Source of the DNA: a virus
Direction: 5' to 3' (one strand)
Virus record (IMG/VR): IMGVR_UViG_3300045918_000354
Location: 1 to 64,000 of that record
Length of the DNA stretch: 64,000 nt
Part shown: positions 1 to 7,041 of the stretch, one piece after another
How the letters are laid out: each line of letters starts with the position of its first letter
Numbering within the stretch: position 1 is the first letter of the stretch
The notes under the pieces: model-generated
What the model saw: the letters and a program-made list of their open reading frames with translations, nothing else
Databases searched by the model: none
Told to the model about the DNA's origin: nothing
Program-made: the position numbers and the translations under genes

Positions 1-318
1 GGCTGTGAGAGCCTTGGCGGTCGTCACGAGGTTGGCGGTGACGGTCCACAGGCAGCCGGGGCGGAGGCCACCAATCTGCTTGCACTTGATCTTGGACAGG
101 TCACGGCTGAAGCCGATGATCTCGGCGTTGATGATGCCACGGGTCTTGGCGTCGAACACGACCTTGTCGCCGATGTCGAACGTGATGGCTTTGCCAACTG
201 CGGCGACCTTCATGGCGGCCTTCAGATTCGCGCAGAGCAGCTTGTTCAGAGCGCGCTGGTCGGCGATCGAGAGGGTCTTGATCTGGGACATCAGGCTGTT
301 CAGGGTGACGGTAGACAT
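1..318 (-). CDS. Hypothetical protein, C-terminus cut by window edge
   Basis: The reading frame is open from an ATG at 318 to the window edge, giving 106 visible codons. It begins MSTVTLNSLMSQIKTLS. A GGAG ribosome site lies 7 bases before the ATG. A helical N-terminus (residues 1-40) leads into a segment with a GDKVVFD pattern, typical of small beta-barrel (SH3/KOW-like) domains, and then RSKIKCKQIGGLRPGCLW-type sequence. It is the first gene behind a GTTACA/TATAAT promoter at 346-388. No function is recognised; the barrel reading is inference. Confidence 0.7.
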   Translation of the reverse strand, partial: MSTVTLNSLMSQIKTLSIADQRALNKLLCANLKAAMKVAAVGKAITFDIGDKVVFDAKTRGIINAEIIGFSRDLSKIKCKQIGGLRPGCLWTVTANLVTTAKALTA

Positions 319-345
319 GGTTGATCTCCAGTTGACGATGAAGTC

Positions 346-388
346 ATTATAATGCGAACCTAGGGTTTGTACATCGGTCAAGTGTAAC
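346..388 (-). promoter_or_regulatory. GTTACA-box promoter with TATAAT -10
   Basis: On the minus strand TATAATG occupies 351-345 and a GTTACA box 388-383, with 31 bases between them. A second GTTACA lies at 405-400. It reads toward the gene starting at 318. The same box/-10 pairing recurs at five other places in the window. Confidence 0.6.
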
Positions 389-438
389 GCCCCTGAACCT
401 GTAACGCCCTCGTCCTGAAAGAGGGCGGTCCCGAACCA

Positions 439-445
439 ATAAATA
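439..445 (+). promoter_or_regulatory. T4-type late promoter core (ATAAATA)
   Basis: ATAAATA on the plus strand, 27 bases before the ATG at 472. It matches the T4 late promoter core TATAAATA. It is one of the few plus-strand copies and fits a lone late plus-strand gene. Confidence 0.5.
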
Positions 446-471
446 GGAGACACAAATCAGTAGGAGCCAGT

Positions 472-1026
472 ATGGCGAAGAAGAGAGTGCCCTCACTCAT
501 TGTGGAGTTCGCCAGCGACAGCGGCAATCTCTACTACCTATCAGTGCTTGAGTATCGGCGAGAGAACTATCTCGTCGTGATCGACAATATCTCCGAGGAG
601 GAGATTGGTGCATACGTTCTTGATTTCGCTCAGCAAGAGCGCCTTGACGTTCGACAAATCCTCTCGGTCGTCACGCAATGGTTCTACCGTGGGTCAGGTC
701 AATATCCGCTGAGCTTTGAATTCAGTCGTCTCGGTATTACGCCGATGACGAATCGAATCTACAAGACATTTGAGCTGGCGCACGTCACGCGCCTCATCGG
801 CAATAACTTCAACTATGCCCTCGAAGCGGCGCCGAAAGTTCGACGCCGCCGAGTCAATTTGATTCCAGCCGGAACGGAGATTCGACTGAAGCGGTCAAGC
901 GAGGACCGTAAGGCCCTCGACTTGCTACAACAGGCGATCAGTCAAGAAGGTACAGCTGGCGGAGCTTCGTCAGCAACCATTCTTCCGATGCCTCGACCAG
1001 CTCTGGCGTCTTGCGACGTTGAGTAG
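472..1026 (+). CDS. Hypothetical protein, lone plus-strand gene
   Basis: 184 residues, starting at an ATG preceded by AGGAG (spacing 6) and a late-type ATAAATA. The sequence is a well-mixed globular protein, beginning MAKKRVPSLIVEFASDSG, with a basic patch (KVRRRRVN near residue 125) that could contact nucleic acid. No family is recognised. Its last 89 bases run antisense into the 3' end of the nucleotidyltransferase gene on the other strand, so the two genes overlap tail to tail. Codon texture and the ribosome site support a real gene. Confidence 0.75.
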   Translation: MAKKRVPSLIVEFASDSGNLYYLSVLEYRRENYLVVIDNISEEEIGAYVLDFAQQERLDVRQILSVVTQWFYRGSGQYPLSFEFSRLGITPMTNRIYKTFELAHVTRLIGNNFNYALEAAPKVRRRRVNLIPAGTEIRLKRSSEDRKALDLLQQAISQEGTAGGASSATILPMPRPALASCDVE

Positions 1027-1984
1027 AGCTCTCTTGCTTGGCGAGGACTTCCTCGTCCAGCTCGAGCAGTCGAGCCTTCACCTCTTCGAGCGGCACGAGA
1101 CCCTGCTTCACTGAGCGCAGGTAGTCGGCGTTCGGACGTGGGAACGTCAGTCGGCCGGTGTCCAGCAGCTCGAGAGCCTGCTCATAGACGCGCACCGCGT
1201 GGCTCAGCGACTTGTAGTCGACAACTTCCTTCGCAGCGCGATTGGTGCGCTCACCGTACTCGCTGACCAGCTTCTGCACGGCGAGCACGAGGTGTGACAC
1301 CGCCGTAGTCTCGAGGTACTCACGGCCGTTGAGCTTCAGCGTCTCGAAGGCGCGGTTGTTGTTCACGCTGGTGCCGAGCTCGAGGTTGGTTTCACGAGAC
1401 AGCTTGTGAAGGAGCTTTTCGCCGTCGGGCAGCACGGTGTCGAGGCGCGGGTTCAGATAGCTGCCTGGGTCCATTGCGTCGAGACAGTCGAACATCTCCA
1501 TGCAGACGTTCAGCACGTCGAGCAGCTCACGAGCCTGCTCCAGCCGTTCACCGCGCTTCACGTAGTCGAACGTCTGCTTCATCGCGAAGCTGACCATCGA
1601 GTACACCGAGCAGTTGCCGAACTTCTCGACCAGCTCGACCATCAGCTCGTGCTCACGAGCCGCTTGAAGAGTGTGGCCATCCGGCCCGTTGGCGAGGACC
1701 GCCCACGCCATCTCGAGCGCGTACGTCTGACCCTGCACGAAGTCGCGCACGAAGGTCTGAAGCGGGAAGTACTCGTGCTCCACGCCGTTGTCAGGCATCG
1801 AGCTCTTGTCGGGCACTGGCGACCCGTCGCTGTGCACGCGCGTCTTGGAGGTGCCGAGCTTGCGCCCGAGCAGCAGGTCGTCTATGGCTGGCAGAAACAC
1901 GGACTTGAGGTCGGTGTCCGAGGTGGGCGTGTTGGTGCCGTAGAGGCGCGACCCGTAGGTCACTTGAAACAGAACGTCTTTCAT
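938..1984 (-). CDS. RlaP-type nucleotidyltransferase
   Basis: 348 residues. The start is the ATG at 1984, which has AAAGGAG upstream and overlaps the stop of the preceding gene (TGATG). Near the N-terminus is a polymerase-beta-like nucleotidyltransferase signature, YGSRLYGTNTPTSDTDLKS, matching the G-S-x-L-Y-G...S-D-x-D pattern of the predicted nucleotidyltransferase family PF10127, which is linked to RNA repair in bacteria and phages. The two Asp residues of SDTD are the expected metal ligands. The rest is helical. Possible partner in this window: the HD-kinase fusion at 26741. The substrate is unknown; an end-modifying role on RNA is inference. Confidence 0.75.
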   Translation of the reverse strand: MKDVLFQVTYGSRLYGTNTPTSDTDLKSVFLPAIDDLLLGRKLGTSKTRVHSDGSPVPDKSSMPDNGVEHEYFPLQTFVRDFVQGQTYALEMAWAVLANGPDGHTLQAAREHELMVELVEKFGNCSVYSMVSFAMKQTFDYVKRGERLEQARELLDVLNVCMEMFDCLDAMDPGSYLNPRLDTVLPDGEKLLHKLSRETNLELGTSVNNNRAFETLKLNGREYLETTAVSHLVLAVQKLVSEYGERTNRAAKEVVDYKSLSHAVRVYEQALELLDTGRLTFPRPNADYLRSVKQGLVPLEEVKARLLELDEEVLAKQESSTQRRKTPELVEASEEWLLTKLRQLYLLD

Positions 1985-2250
1985 CAGAACTCCTTTAGTG
2001 CGAACGGCAGGGTGATGCGTTCGCGAGCGATGTGGGCAATTTGAGTGTGGTGGGCGTAGAGGATGGAGGGCAACGGCTCGTTGGTGACGCGCAGGTAGCC
2101 GCTGTTTTGCGGGAGTGGACGGTCGGCTTGAATGAGTTGATTGTCGACCCAAACCGCGAGGTGCTTGTCGTCGATGAGGACGCAGCGCTCGCCCGGATAG
2201 AACTTGTGAGCTTTGATGCCGGCGGGCAGCGGTTCGTAGACAATCTTCAC
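1984..2250 (-). CDS. Hypothetical small protein
   Basis: 88 residues. No ATG is available; I chose GTG at 2250 because GGAAGG lies about 10 bases upstream. A TTG at 2268 is in frame but has no ribosome site. Visible segments include KIVYEPLPAGIKAHKF and DDKHLAVWVDNQLIQADRP, an all-beta-looking small domain. The stop overlaps the start of the nucleotidyltransferase, suggesting translational coupling. Function not recognised. Confidence 0.65.
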   Translation of the reverse strand: MKIVYEPLPAGIKAHKFYPGERCVLIDDKHLAVWVDNQLIQADRPLPQNSGYLRVTNEPLPSILYAHHTQIAHIARERITLPFALKEF

Positions 2251-2279
2251 TTTCAAAGTCCCTTCCAAATCAGGTGCTC

Positions 2280-2312
2280 ATTGTACTCCACTGTACAGAG
2301 TTCAGGTGTAAC
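2280..2312 (-). promoter_or_regulatory. GTTACA-box promoter with TACAAT -10
   Basis: TACAATG at 2285-2279 and GTTACA at 2312-2307 on the minus strand, 21 bases apart. It reads toward the gene at 2250 and the nucleotidyltransferase. Confidence 0.55.
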
Positions 2313-2323
2313 GAGGGGGCGAT

Positions 2324-2343
2324 GTTACACTTCAAACTGTAAC
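2324..2343. repeat. Inverted GTTACA repeat
   Basis: GTTACA at 2324-2329 and TGTAAC at 2338-2343 form a perfect inverted pair with an 8-base spacer, overlapping the stop of the gene ending at 2332. With the box at 2307-2312 it makes three boxes in 37 bases, which looks like an operator cluster. Confidence 0.45.
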
Positions 2344-2649
2344 CCAGTATTTACTCTCCAGAATGGCACACTTCACCGAAGCAGCCAATTGATCAAAGTC
2401 GGTGTGGTGAAAGGAGCCGAGCTCCTCGCCACGCCAATTCGTCAGCGTTGCCCACTCGGGTGAGCGGCCGTTGTGATGAACGTAGGCCTTGATCGAGCCG
2501 GTCTTGCCACGCAGGTGAATGACCGTGCGATGAATGGTGACGCGCACGCCAAGGTCAATGAGCTCGCGCATCAGCTGACCAGCGTGGTCAGCGAACAACT
2601 CGCTTGACCAGCCCTTTTGGGCCTCGTATTCCTCGAGCGTGTGGGCCAT
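2332..2649 (-). CDS. Hypothetical protein
   Basis: 105 residues from an ATG whose first bases overlap the stop of the preceding gene (TAATG). The sequence is MAHTLEEYEAQKGW followed by a beta-rich half with GVRVTIHRTVIHLRGKTG. No motif assigns a function. It lies in a run of small genes with overlapping stops and starts, typical of phage early regions. Confidence 0.65.
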   Translation of the reverse strand: MAHTLEEYEAQKGWSSELFADHAGQLMRELIDLGVRVTIHRTVIHLRGKTGSIKAYVHHNGRSPEWATLTNWRGEELGSFHHTDFDQLAASVKCAILESKYWVTV

Positions 2650-2816
2650 TACTGCACCGTCGAGTGCTGACCGTAGACGACAACACCAGGGCGAGCGAAC
2701 TTGATTTCGGTCACCTTCGTGAAGACCAGCTCGAGTACGTACTTGATCTCCTTAGTGGTCATGTCCTCGAGATCGATCTCGCCATTGGCCCAGGCCTTCA
2801 ATCGCTTCTTACTCAT
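2649..2816 (-). CDS. Hypothetical 55-residue protein
   Basis: Short frame starting at the ATG at 2816 with AAGGAG 6 bases upstream; a second ATG at 2819 sits too close to the ribosome site. The protein reads MSKKRLKAWANGEIDLEDM and ends in HSTVQ, with the stop overlapping the next start. A charged helical N-terminus and a beta-like C-terminus are visible. No function recognised. Confidence 0.6.
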   Translation of the reverse strand: MSKKRLKAWANGEIDLEDMTTKEIKYVLELVFTKVTEIKFARPGVVVYGQHSTVQ

Positions 2817-2843
2817 CATGGGCTCCTTCGTGTAGAGAAGATC

Positions 2844-2849
2844 ATTCTA
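2844..2849 (-). promoter_or_regulatory. Possible -10 element TAGAAT
   Basis: GTGGTAGAATG on the minus strand, about 28 bases ahead of the start at 2816. A weak -35 (TTCACA, 16-base spacing) is present. No GTTACA box. Confidence 0.35.
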
Positions 2850-2887
2850 CCACACAATGAGCCGATGTGAAGTGGGTTTATCGAGGT

Positions 2888-3109
2888 TCAGTACCACGTG
2901 TCGATCTTGGCGGAGTCGGTGTCAGCGATGCTTGTATACATCTCGAGATAGTTGAGAGCAGCGAAGAAGAACTCGGTTGAGCTCATCGCCGCCACCTCGC
3001 TGCAAGTGTAGCTGAGAAAGTGGACCAGCGTCGCGGCGTCAACGTTGCGAATAACGGTGTCGCCGTCCTCATCAACGAGACCGCGAATGGTCATGCTCGT
3101 GATTGCCAT
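2888..3109 (-). CDS. Hypothetical protein
   Basis: 73 residues. Start chosen at the ATG at 3109 because GGAG lies just upstream; the frame could open further upstream but without a ribosome site. Begins MAITSMTIRGLVDEDGD, then a helical second half rich in Ala and Phe. It is eleven bases downstream of the gene ending at 3120, so probably co-transcribed with it. Function not recognised. Confidence 0.6.
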   Translation of the reverse strand: MAITSMTIRGLVDEDGDTVIRNVDAATLVHFLSYTCSEVAAMSSTEFFFAALNYLEMYTSIADTDSAKIDTWY

Positions 3110-3119
3110 GGGCGGCTCC

Positions 3120-3362
3120 TTAGCGAACTTGAACCTTGAGGTACATGACTTCATCGAAGAAGAACCAGCCGCTCAGGCGATCGTAGAAGATGCCTTCGGG
3201 CAGCTCGGTCTCGCCGATCAGCGGGAATTGCGTCCACCTGGCTTCGACGGCAGCTTGTCCGGCGCGCATTGGGATGACGCTACCAGCATGAATGTGCGTG
3301 AAGCCTTCGGCCTTGAGGGCTTCAAGGTAGGCAAACAGGGCGACTTTGGTGGCAGACTTCAT
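3120..3362 (-). CDS. Hypothetical protein
   Basis: 80 residues from an ATG with AAGGA upstream. Begins MKSATKVALFAYLEALKAEG and ends in a beta segment with GWFFFDEVMYLKVQVR. First gene behind a GTTACA/TATAAT promoter at 3389-3421, so likely expressed with the other small genes carrying that signal. Function not recognised. Confidence 0.65.
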   Translation of the reverse strand: MKSATKVALFAYLEALKAEGFTHIHAGSVIPMRAGQAAVEARWTQFPLIGETELPEGIFYDRLSGWFFFDEVMYLKVQVR

Positions 3363-3388
3363 GGTGGTGTCCTTGTTGACGTTGAGTC

Positions 3389-3421
3389 ATTATACACCAG
3401 CCTGCGGGTTCAGAGTGTAAC
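3389..3421 (-). promoter_or_regulatory. GTTACA-box promoter with TATAAT -10
   Basis: GTGTATAATG (hexamer 3394-3389) and GTTACA at 3421-3416 on the minus strand, spacing 21. An opposed GTTACG lies at 3433-3438 after a TGAGCGGC stretch that is also seen next to the boxes at 28203 and 30471. Confidence 0.6.
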
Positions 3422-3433
3422 GACTGAGCGGCG

Positions 3434-3592
3434 TTACGATTTACTGTACACTCGCTGCCAGTGGTCGCGCCGAAGCTTGATGGCTTCGTCGATTCTGAAC
3501 TTCGCCTCCTTCAGGAACTTCTCAGCCTCGGCGGCATCACAGCCCGTTCGATGGACGAACCACGCGACCTTCGCTAGCTGCTTCGCGTTCAC
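3434..3592 (-). CDS. Hypothetical 52-residue helical protein
   Basis: Starts at GTG 3592, overlapping the stop of the DnaE-like C part (GTGA), and reads VNAKQLAKVAWFVHRTGCD with a highly charged, helical remainder (EKFLKEAKFRIDEAIKLRR). Overlap with the upstream gene suggests translational coupling. It might be a small partner of the polymerase piece, but this is only positional inference. Confidence 0.6.
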   Translation of the reverse strand: MNAKQLAKVAWFVHRTGCDAAEAEKFLKEAKFRIDEAIKLRRDHWQRVYSKS

Positions 3593-4125
3593 AAGCTGCC
3601 CTGCTCAATCTGATGAAGTTGAAGCACGACCACCAGCGCGTACGCAAGCGCGTGCGACTTCTTGAAAGCGTAGCCGCTCTCGGGGTCCTTGGCGTACAGC
3701 AGCACGCGAGCCGCAGCCCGCTCCTTCGTGTAGAGACCGAGGAAAGCCTTCTTGCCAGGTCGAATCAGCGCCATGCAGTCCGCGAGCTCCTCGACGGATG
3801 ATGGCTTGACCGCCTTCAACATGTCACCATGCTTGGACAGCTGAAACAGCTTGCCGTGCGTTGAGGTGAGCTGAAGCAGCGACCAGTTGGGTTCAAGCGC
3901 GACGAGGCGCTCGATCTCCTCACGGGACTTGAACCCGTTGTAGGCGCTCAGGTGCAGAAAGTCGACCTTGAGAAAGCCGAAGTCCTCCGCTGCCTCGTGC
4001 GGAATGGCGGCGAGCTTGGTCAGTGGGTCGCGTGGCATGCGCTGAGGGTAGACGCCGCATGGGTGTGGCGTCAGGCGACCATCGCGGACGACCGAGGCGC
4101 GAACCCACGATGGGAAGAGCTTCAC
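3589..4125 (-). CDS. DnaE-like polymerase, C-terminal piece
   Basis: 178 residues from the GTG at 4125. It resembles the middle of bacterial DNA polymerase III alpha: FGFLKVDFLHL corresponds to the VKFDFLGL segment that carries the third catalytic Asp, KHGDMLKAVKPSSVEELADCMALIRPG to the region after the palm, and AFKKSHALAYALV to the FNKSHAAAYALV motif. The same frame continues upstream of the GTG to about 4191 and there encodes RRLIIDVDID, the expected D-x-D metal site, but without any ATG, GTG or TTG. GGAGG at 4175-4171 lies 6 bases before an ATC (4164). The N-terminal piece is at 8968-9513. It sits downstream of gp44/gp62, where T4 has gene 43. Whether the two pieces assemble is unknown. 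Confidence 0.65.
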   Translation of the reverse strand: MKLFPSWVRASVVRDGRLTPHPCGVYPQRMPRDPLTKLAAIPHEAAEDFGFLKVDFLHLSAYNGFKSREEIERLVALEPNWSLLQLTSTHGKLFQLSKHGDMLKAVKPSSVEELADCMALIRPGKKAFLGLYTKERAAARVLLYAKDPESGYAFKKSHALAYALVVVLQLHQIEQGSL

Positions 4126-4148
4126 TGGGTCGAAGCTGGTTTGCGTGT

Positions 4149-4373
4149 CTATGTCGACGTCGATGATGAGCCTCCGTTGGCTTCGATGGTTTCAATGATT
4201 CTTGGTAGCGCTTCGCACCAGCGCACGAAGACGAATGGGTCCGACGTCTCGCACAGCAGCGTATCGAACAGACCCATTCTAACTGCCCAGATGTTGAGCA
4301 CCAACCTATTCATAAGACGATTGTAGAACTTGGCGCAGTCAAGTGGCATCGAGGCGAAGACACGCCGTGCCAC
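4149..4373 (-). CDS. Hypothetical protein overlapping the polymerase frame
   Basis: 74 residues from a GTG directly after the stop of the zinc-finger gene (TAAGTG), with GAAGAGGG upstream. Begins MARRVFASMPLDCAKFYNRL and ends in a Ser/Thr tail. Its last codons share DNA with the upstream extension of the DnaE-like frame, read one base apart. It may be a free small protein, or a lead-in that shifts into the polymerase frame; no slippery heptamer is visible at the junction. Confidence 0.5.
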   Translation of the reverse strand: MARRVFASMPLDCAKFYNRLMNRLVLNIWAVRMGLFDTLLCETSDPFVFVRWCEALPRIIETIEANGGSSSTST

Positions 4374-5126
4374 TTAGAGACCCTCTTCCCGAGTAACCTT
4401 GTTGAAGAAGGCGAAGCGGCTTTGGTCCTGTTGAATGCGATTGACCATCGCACCCTCATTGACCGCACGCTGAAGTCGCGCCTTGTCCTCTTGGTTCAGC
4501 GAGCCGACGTGGTCGCGAAAGACCTTCGACGACAGCAGAAACCACGGACTGAGCTTGCGCCGTTCAATGAGCTGCACGAGCAAGCCGAGCGGCATCACCT
4601 TGAAGACGTCTGGGCGATAGCACTCGTAGTCGAGCGCAATCGTGGTGAGCAGCTCGAGCGACTCAAGGACCTGAACCTCTGGCGGGTGAGCGTTGTCGAA
4701 CCACTGAAGGTACATCGAGTAAGTTTGATCGCGACTCCACAGCGTCGGTGAAATGTCGTGCTCAACCATCAACCGAATGAAGAGCGGGATGTTCGGCATG
4801 TGCGTGCGGTCGGCGTACTCGGCGAACTTGACGAAGGTCGAGTAGAGCTTGGAGGCGCCGAACGATTCAATCGGCGGGACGCTGCGCTTCTTCATGCGCA
4901 TCCAGTCGCTGTAGTGCGCGTAGGCAGCCTGACCCTTTGGACCGCGCAGCACTTCAATGCGATCACGCTCGCGACAGCGATGGTTCATGAAGGACTTCTC
5001 AAACGAGAAGATGTGACCGCAGAACTCGCACGGCCACTTGACGTCAGGCTTGACGGTCTCCTCAACGACGCTTACTTGGCTTCGCCGGCTTGACGCTTGC
5101 TTTCTCAGCTGTTCCCGATCCATCAT
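4374..5126 (-). CDS. Zinc-finger protein of T4-like replication cluster
   Basis: 250 residues. A Cys-x2-Cys...His-x3-Cys finger (CEFCGHIFSFEKSFMNHRC) lies at about residues 35-55, followed by a helical domain with a KLSPWFLLSSKVFRDHV segment. I recall a family with this layout (finger, then a helical domain with an SPW motif) encoded beside clamp-loader genes in marine T4-like phages; the function is not established. ATGs at 5126 and 5123 share a GAGG site. Its first 65 bases overlap the end of the gp62-like gene. Probably binds nucleic acid. Confidence 0.7.
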   Translation of the reverse strand: MMDREQLRKQASSRRSQVSVVEETVKPDVKWPCEFCGHIFSFEKSFMNHRCRERDRIEVLRGPKGQAAYAHYSDWMRMKKRSVPPIESFGASKLYSTFVKFAEYADRTHMPNIPLFIRLMVEHDISPTLWSRDQTYSMYLQWFDNAHPPEVQVLESLELLTTIALDYECYRPDVFKVMPLGLLVQLIERRKLSPWFLLSSKVFRDHVGSLNQEDKARLQRAVNEGAMVNRIQQDQSRFAFFNKVTREEGL

Positions 5127-5574
5127 CTACCTCTTTCTTCAGCTTTGCTATCTCGTCCTTCTCCCACCCACACTCTTCGGCCATCTCAAGCAGGCTTGCG
5201 GCGTCGATGCGATAGGTGTTGGCCTCGCGCGTCGAGCACTCGTAGTACTGCTTGATGACCTCAAGCGAGAGCTTCTTGCTCTTCGGGCCTGGGCCCTTGA
5301 GCCAAGAGTAGCGAGCGTTCTTGCCAGTGGCGGCGACCGCCATAAGCTTGAACAGACCACTCTTGTCGGTTGTGCCGGTGAAGAGGAAGGGATTGACAAA
5401 GGTATTTATGCGAAGGATTTGCTGGGCATCCGAGGTGCCAGTCATCCAACGCGCCATCACAAACGGCGCTGCCGCCTTCTGTCCCTCAGGTGAAAGGTTT
5501 TGAAACCAGGACTTGTCACCTCGTGAAAGGCTGGCAAGTCCTGAGAAGAGATCGAATGCCGAACGGTCGCTCAT
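5062..5574 (-). CDS. 62: Clamp-loader small subunit, gp62-like
   Basis: 170 residues. The central part (KLMAVAATGKNARYSWLKG ... LEVIKQYYECSTREANTYR) lines up by eye with T4 gp62 (LMAAVPRGKRYGKWAK ... LLAKRYQVNTNDAINYKS), and the length is close to the T4 protein. Role in T4: with gp44 it loads the gp45 sliding clamp. The gene lies two small genes downstream of gp44, as expected for a T4-like replication block. The C-terminus is Lys/Pro-rich. Start ATG at 5574 overlaps the previous stop (ATGA). Identity rests on pattern plus position. Confidence 0.65.
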   Translation of the reverse strand: MSDRSAFDLFSGLASLSRGDKSWFQNLSPEGQKAAAPFVMARWMTGTSDAQQILRINTFVNPFLFTGTTDKSGLFKLMAVAATGKNARYSWLKGPGPKSKKLSLEVIKQYYECSTREANTYRIDAASLLEMAEECGWEKDEIAKLKKEVDDGSGTAEKASVKPAKPSKRR

Positions 5575-5786
5575 AGAATAGTGATTGTACCCACTACGAA
5601 GTCACACGGTGGGGCAATAGCTAGGATGCCAGCCTTGGCCTCCTCGTAGGAGTCGAACCAGATCGTGGTGTTCCAGCCCTCGCCGTAGTCGAAGACATGC
5701 GTTTGCCAGCGAAACCAGCGCCGCTCCTCGACGCGAAAGCCTTGCTTCGAACCAAGATTTCGCTCAATGATGCGAAAGGTTCTCAC
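5571..5786 (-). CDS. Hypothetical protein
   Basis: 71 residues from a GTG overlapping the preceding stop (GTGA). Aromatic-rich: WFRWQTHVFDYGEGWNTTIW then SYEEAKAGILA. This resembles small phage domains of beta-beta-alpha build, but no family is recognised. Inserted between gp44 and the gp62-like gene and coupled to both neighbours by overlaps. Confidence 0.6.
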   Translation of the reverse strand: MRTFRIIERNLGSKQGFRVEERRWFRWQTHVFDYGEGWNTTIWFDSYEEAKAGILAIAPPCDFVVGTITIL

Positions 5787-6088
5787 GCTGGTTCGATGTC
5801 GAGCTTGTCGCCGACAACCAGCACGCGAATGCGGGTGAGGCGAGTGCCGTCGTCGAGCAGCGGAGCTTGGTTCTCAGGCACCTCGACGACCACGCCGCCT
5901 TCGGGCAGGCACTGCAGCAGCGCGAGCTTCTGAACGATGGTGGAGACTTGCATCAGCTCGAGGTGGTGCGTGAGCTGCTCGACCTTATGCGAGAGCAGAT
6001 GGGCTTGCTCCATCAGCGCCAGCTCGAGACGCGTGTGGTCGCGCTTGGTGGTTTCGTCGGCGTCAGCGTGTGGTGAATGGTCGGTCAT
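5783..6088 (-). CDS. Hypothetical coiled-coil protein
   Basis: 101 residues, start at ATG 6088 just after the gp44 stop. An acidic, His-rich N-terminus (MTDHSPHADADETTK) is followed by a probable coiled coil (LELALMEQAHLLSHKVEQL) and a beta-rich end (VVVEVPENQAPLL ... RIRVLVVGDKLDIEPA). No function recognised; it belongs to the clamp-loader operon by position. Confidence 0.6.
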   Translation of the reverse strand: MTDHSPHADADETTKRDHTRLELALMEQAHLLSHKVEQLTHHLELMQVSTIVQKLALLQCLPEGGVVVEVPENQAPLLDDGTRLTRIRVLVVGDKLDIEPA

Positions 6089-6096
6089 TGTGTGGC

Positions 6097-7017
6097 TCAC
6101 TTGGTCAGGTTGTTGAGTTCGATGAACAGCGCCGCGGTGTTGATTTCCTTGTCCGCAGCGAAGGCGTGCTTGTACTGATACTCGGCGAGCAGCACGATCG
6201 CGTCGTCGAGGTTCTTGGTCAACCGCTTGACGCGGTGAAGGTTGTCGTAGAGAAAGCGAAAGACGTCCTGCAGCTCTTCGATGGTGGCGGACTCGCACAC
6301 GATCTTGCGAGCAGCCTTGAGGTCGCTGGCTTCGAGCGCTGGCAACAACTCGAGCTTCCAGTCCGCGACGCTTGCTGCGTTGGCGAGGTCGAGCCTGCCG
6401 TCGATGGAGTTGCCATCGAGCAGCTGAATCATCTTGCGCAGGTCAGGGTACGCAGCGGCCACGACCTTCTCGACGTCATCGAGCTCGAACGCAATGCCCT
6501 CGGCTTCGAGAATCTCTGCAGCCAGCACGAGCGAGTCCTCACGACCCGGTGCGGCAATCTGAAACTCTTGAAAGCGCGAGCGCAGCGGTGGTGTCAGCTT
6601 GCCGATGTAATTGCACGTGGCAATGAAGCGGCACGTGTCACTCACGTCCTCCATTAGAGCTCGCAGCAAAGCCTGAGCGTCGTGATTGAGGTAGTCGAAC
6701 TCTTCAAGGCGAACGACCTTGAAGTTGCCGATCGGCATCGTGGTTGCGAAGCCCTTGACCTTGTCGCGCAGCGCGTCGATCTTCTCGTCCGAGCAGTTGA
6801 TGCGCAGCGTGTCCTGCTTCTGAACGCCGATGTCGCGGAGCAGCGCCAGACTCAGCGAGGTCTTGCCAGTGCCGGGGCCGCCGTACAGCAGAATGTTTGG
6901 GAACTCACCTTGAGCGACCCAAGCGTCGAACGTCTTGCGCAGACGCTCGTTCGGCATGATGATGTCCGCAACAGACTTCGGCCGATAGCGCTCGACCCAA
7001 ACTTTTTTGATTGCCAT
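6097..7017 (-). CDS. 44: Clamp-loader large subunit gp44 (AAA+ ATPase)
   Basis: 306 residues, close to T4 gp44 (319). AAA+ features in order: N-terminal VERYRPKSVADII, Walker A GGPGTGKT at 46-53, a Walker B-like RLEEFD near 104-108, sensor-1 region ATCNYIGKL, and the arginine-finger SRF at 147-149. Together with gp62 it uses ATP to open and load the gp45 sliding clamp on primer-template junctions. No clamp gene is seen in this window. Start ATG at 7017; the leader carries a 10-bp inverted repeat and a possible -10. Confidence 0.93.
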   Translation of the reverse strand: MAIKKVWVERYRPKSVADIIMPNERLRKTFDAWVAQGEFPNILLYGGPGTGKTSLSLALLRDIGVQKQDTLRINCSDEKIDALRDKVKGFATTMPIGNFKVVRLEEFDYLNHDAQALLRALMEDVSDTCRFIATCNYIGKLTPPLRSRFQEFQIAAPGREDSLVLAAEILEAEGIAFELDDVEKVVAAAYPDLRKMIQLLDGNSIDGRLDLANAASVADWKLELLPALEASDLKAARKIVCESATIEELQDVFRFLYDNLHRVKRLTKNLDDAIVLLAEYQYKHAFAADKEINTAALFIELNNLTK

Positions 7018-7041
7018 TGTGATTCGCAGTAGTGTGAAGAG

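Noticed and set aside
410-425. GCCCTC...GAGGGC hairpin near 409-426 as a terminator
   Set aside because: It lies between two divergent genes, where no transcript needs to end; more likely part of the promoter region or chance.
1406-2044. Long plus-strand open frame opposite the nucleotidyltransferase
   Set aside because: Antisense shadow of a well-supported gene; composition (His/Val/Leu/Glu-rich) is typical of the reverse frame and there is no ribosome site.
5403-5409. ATAAATA inside the gp62-like gene
   Set aside because: Lies in coding sequence with no start codon at a fitting distance; likely chance. The same holds for the copy near 47203.
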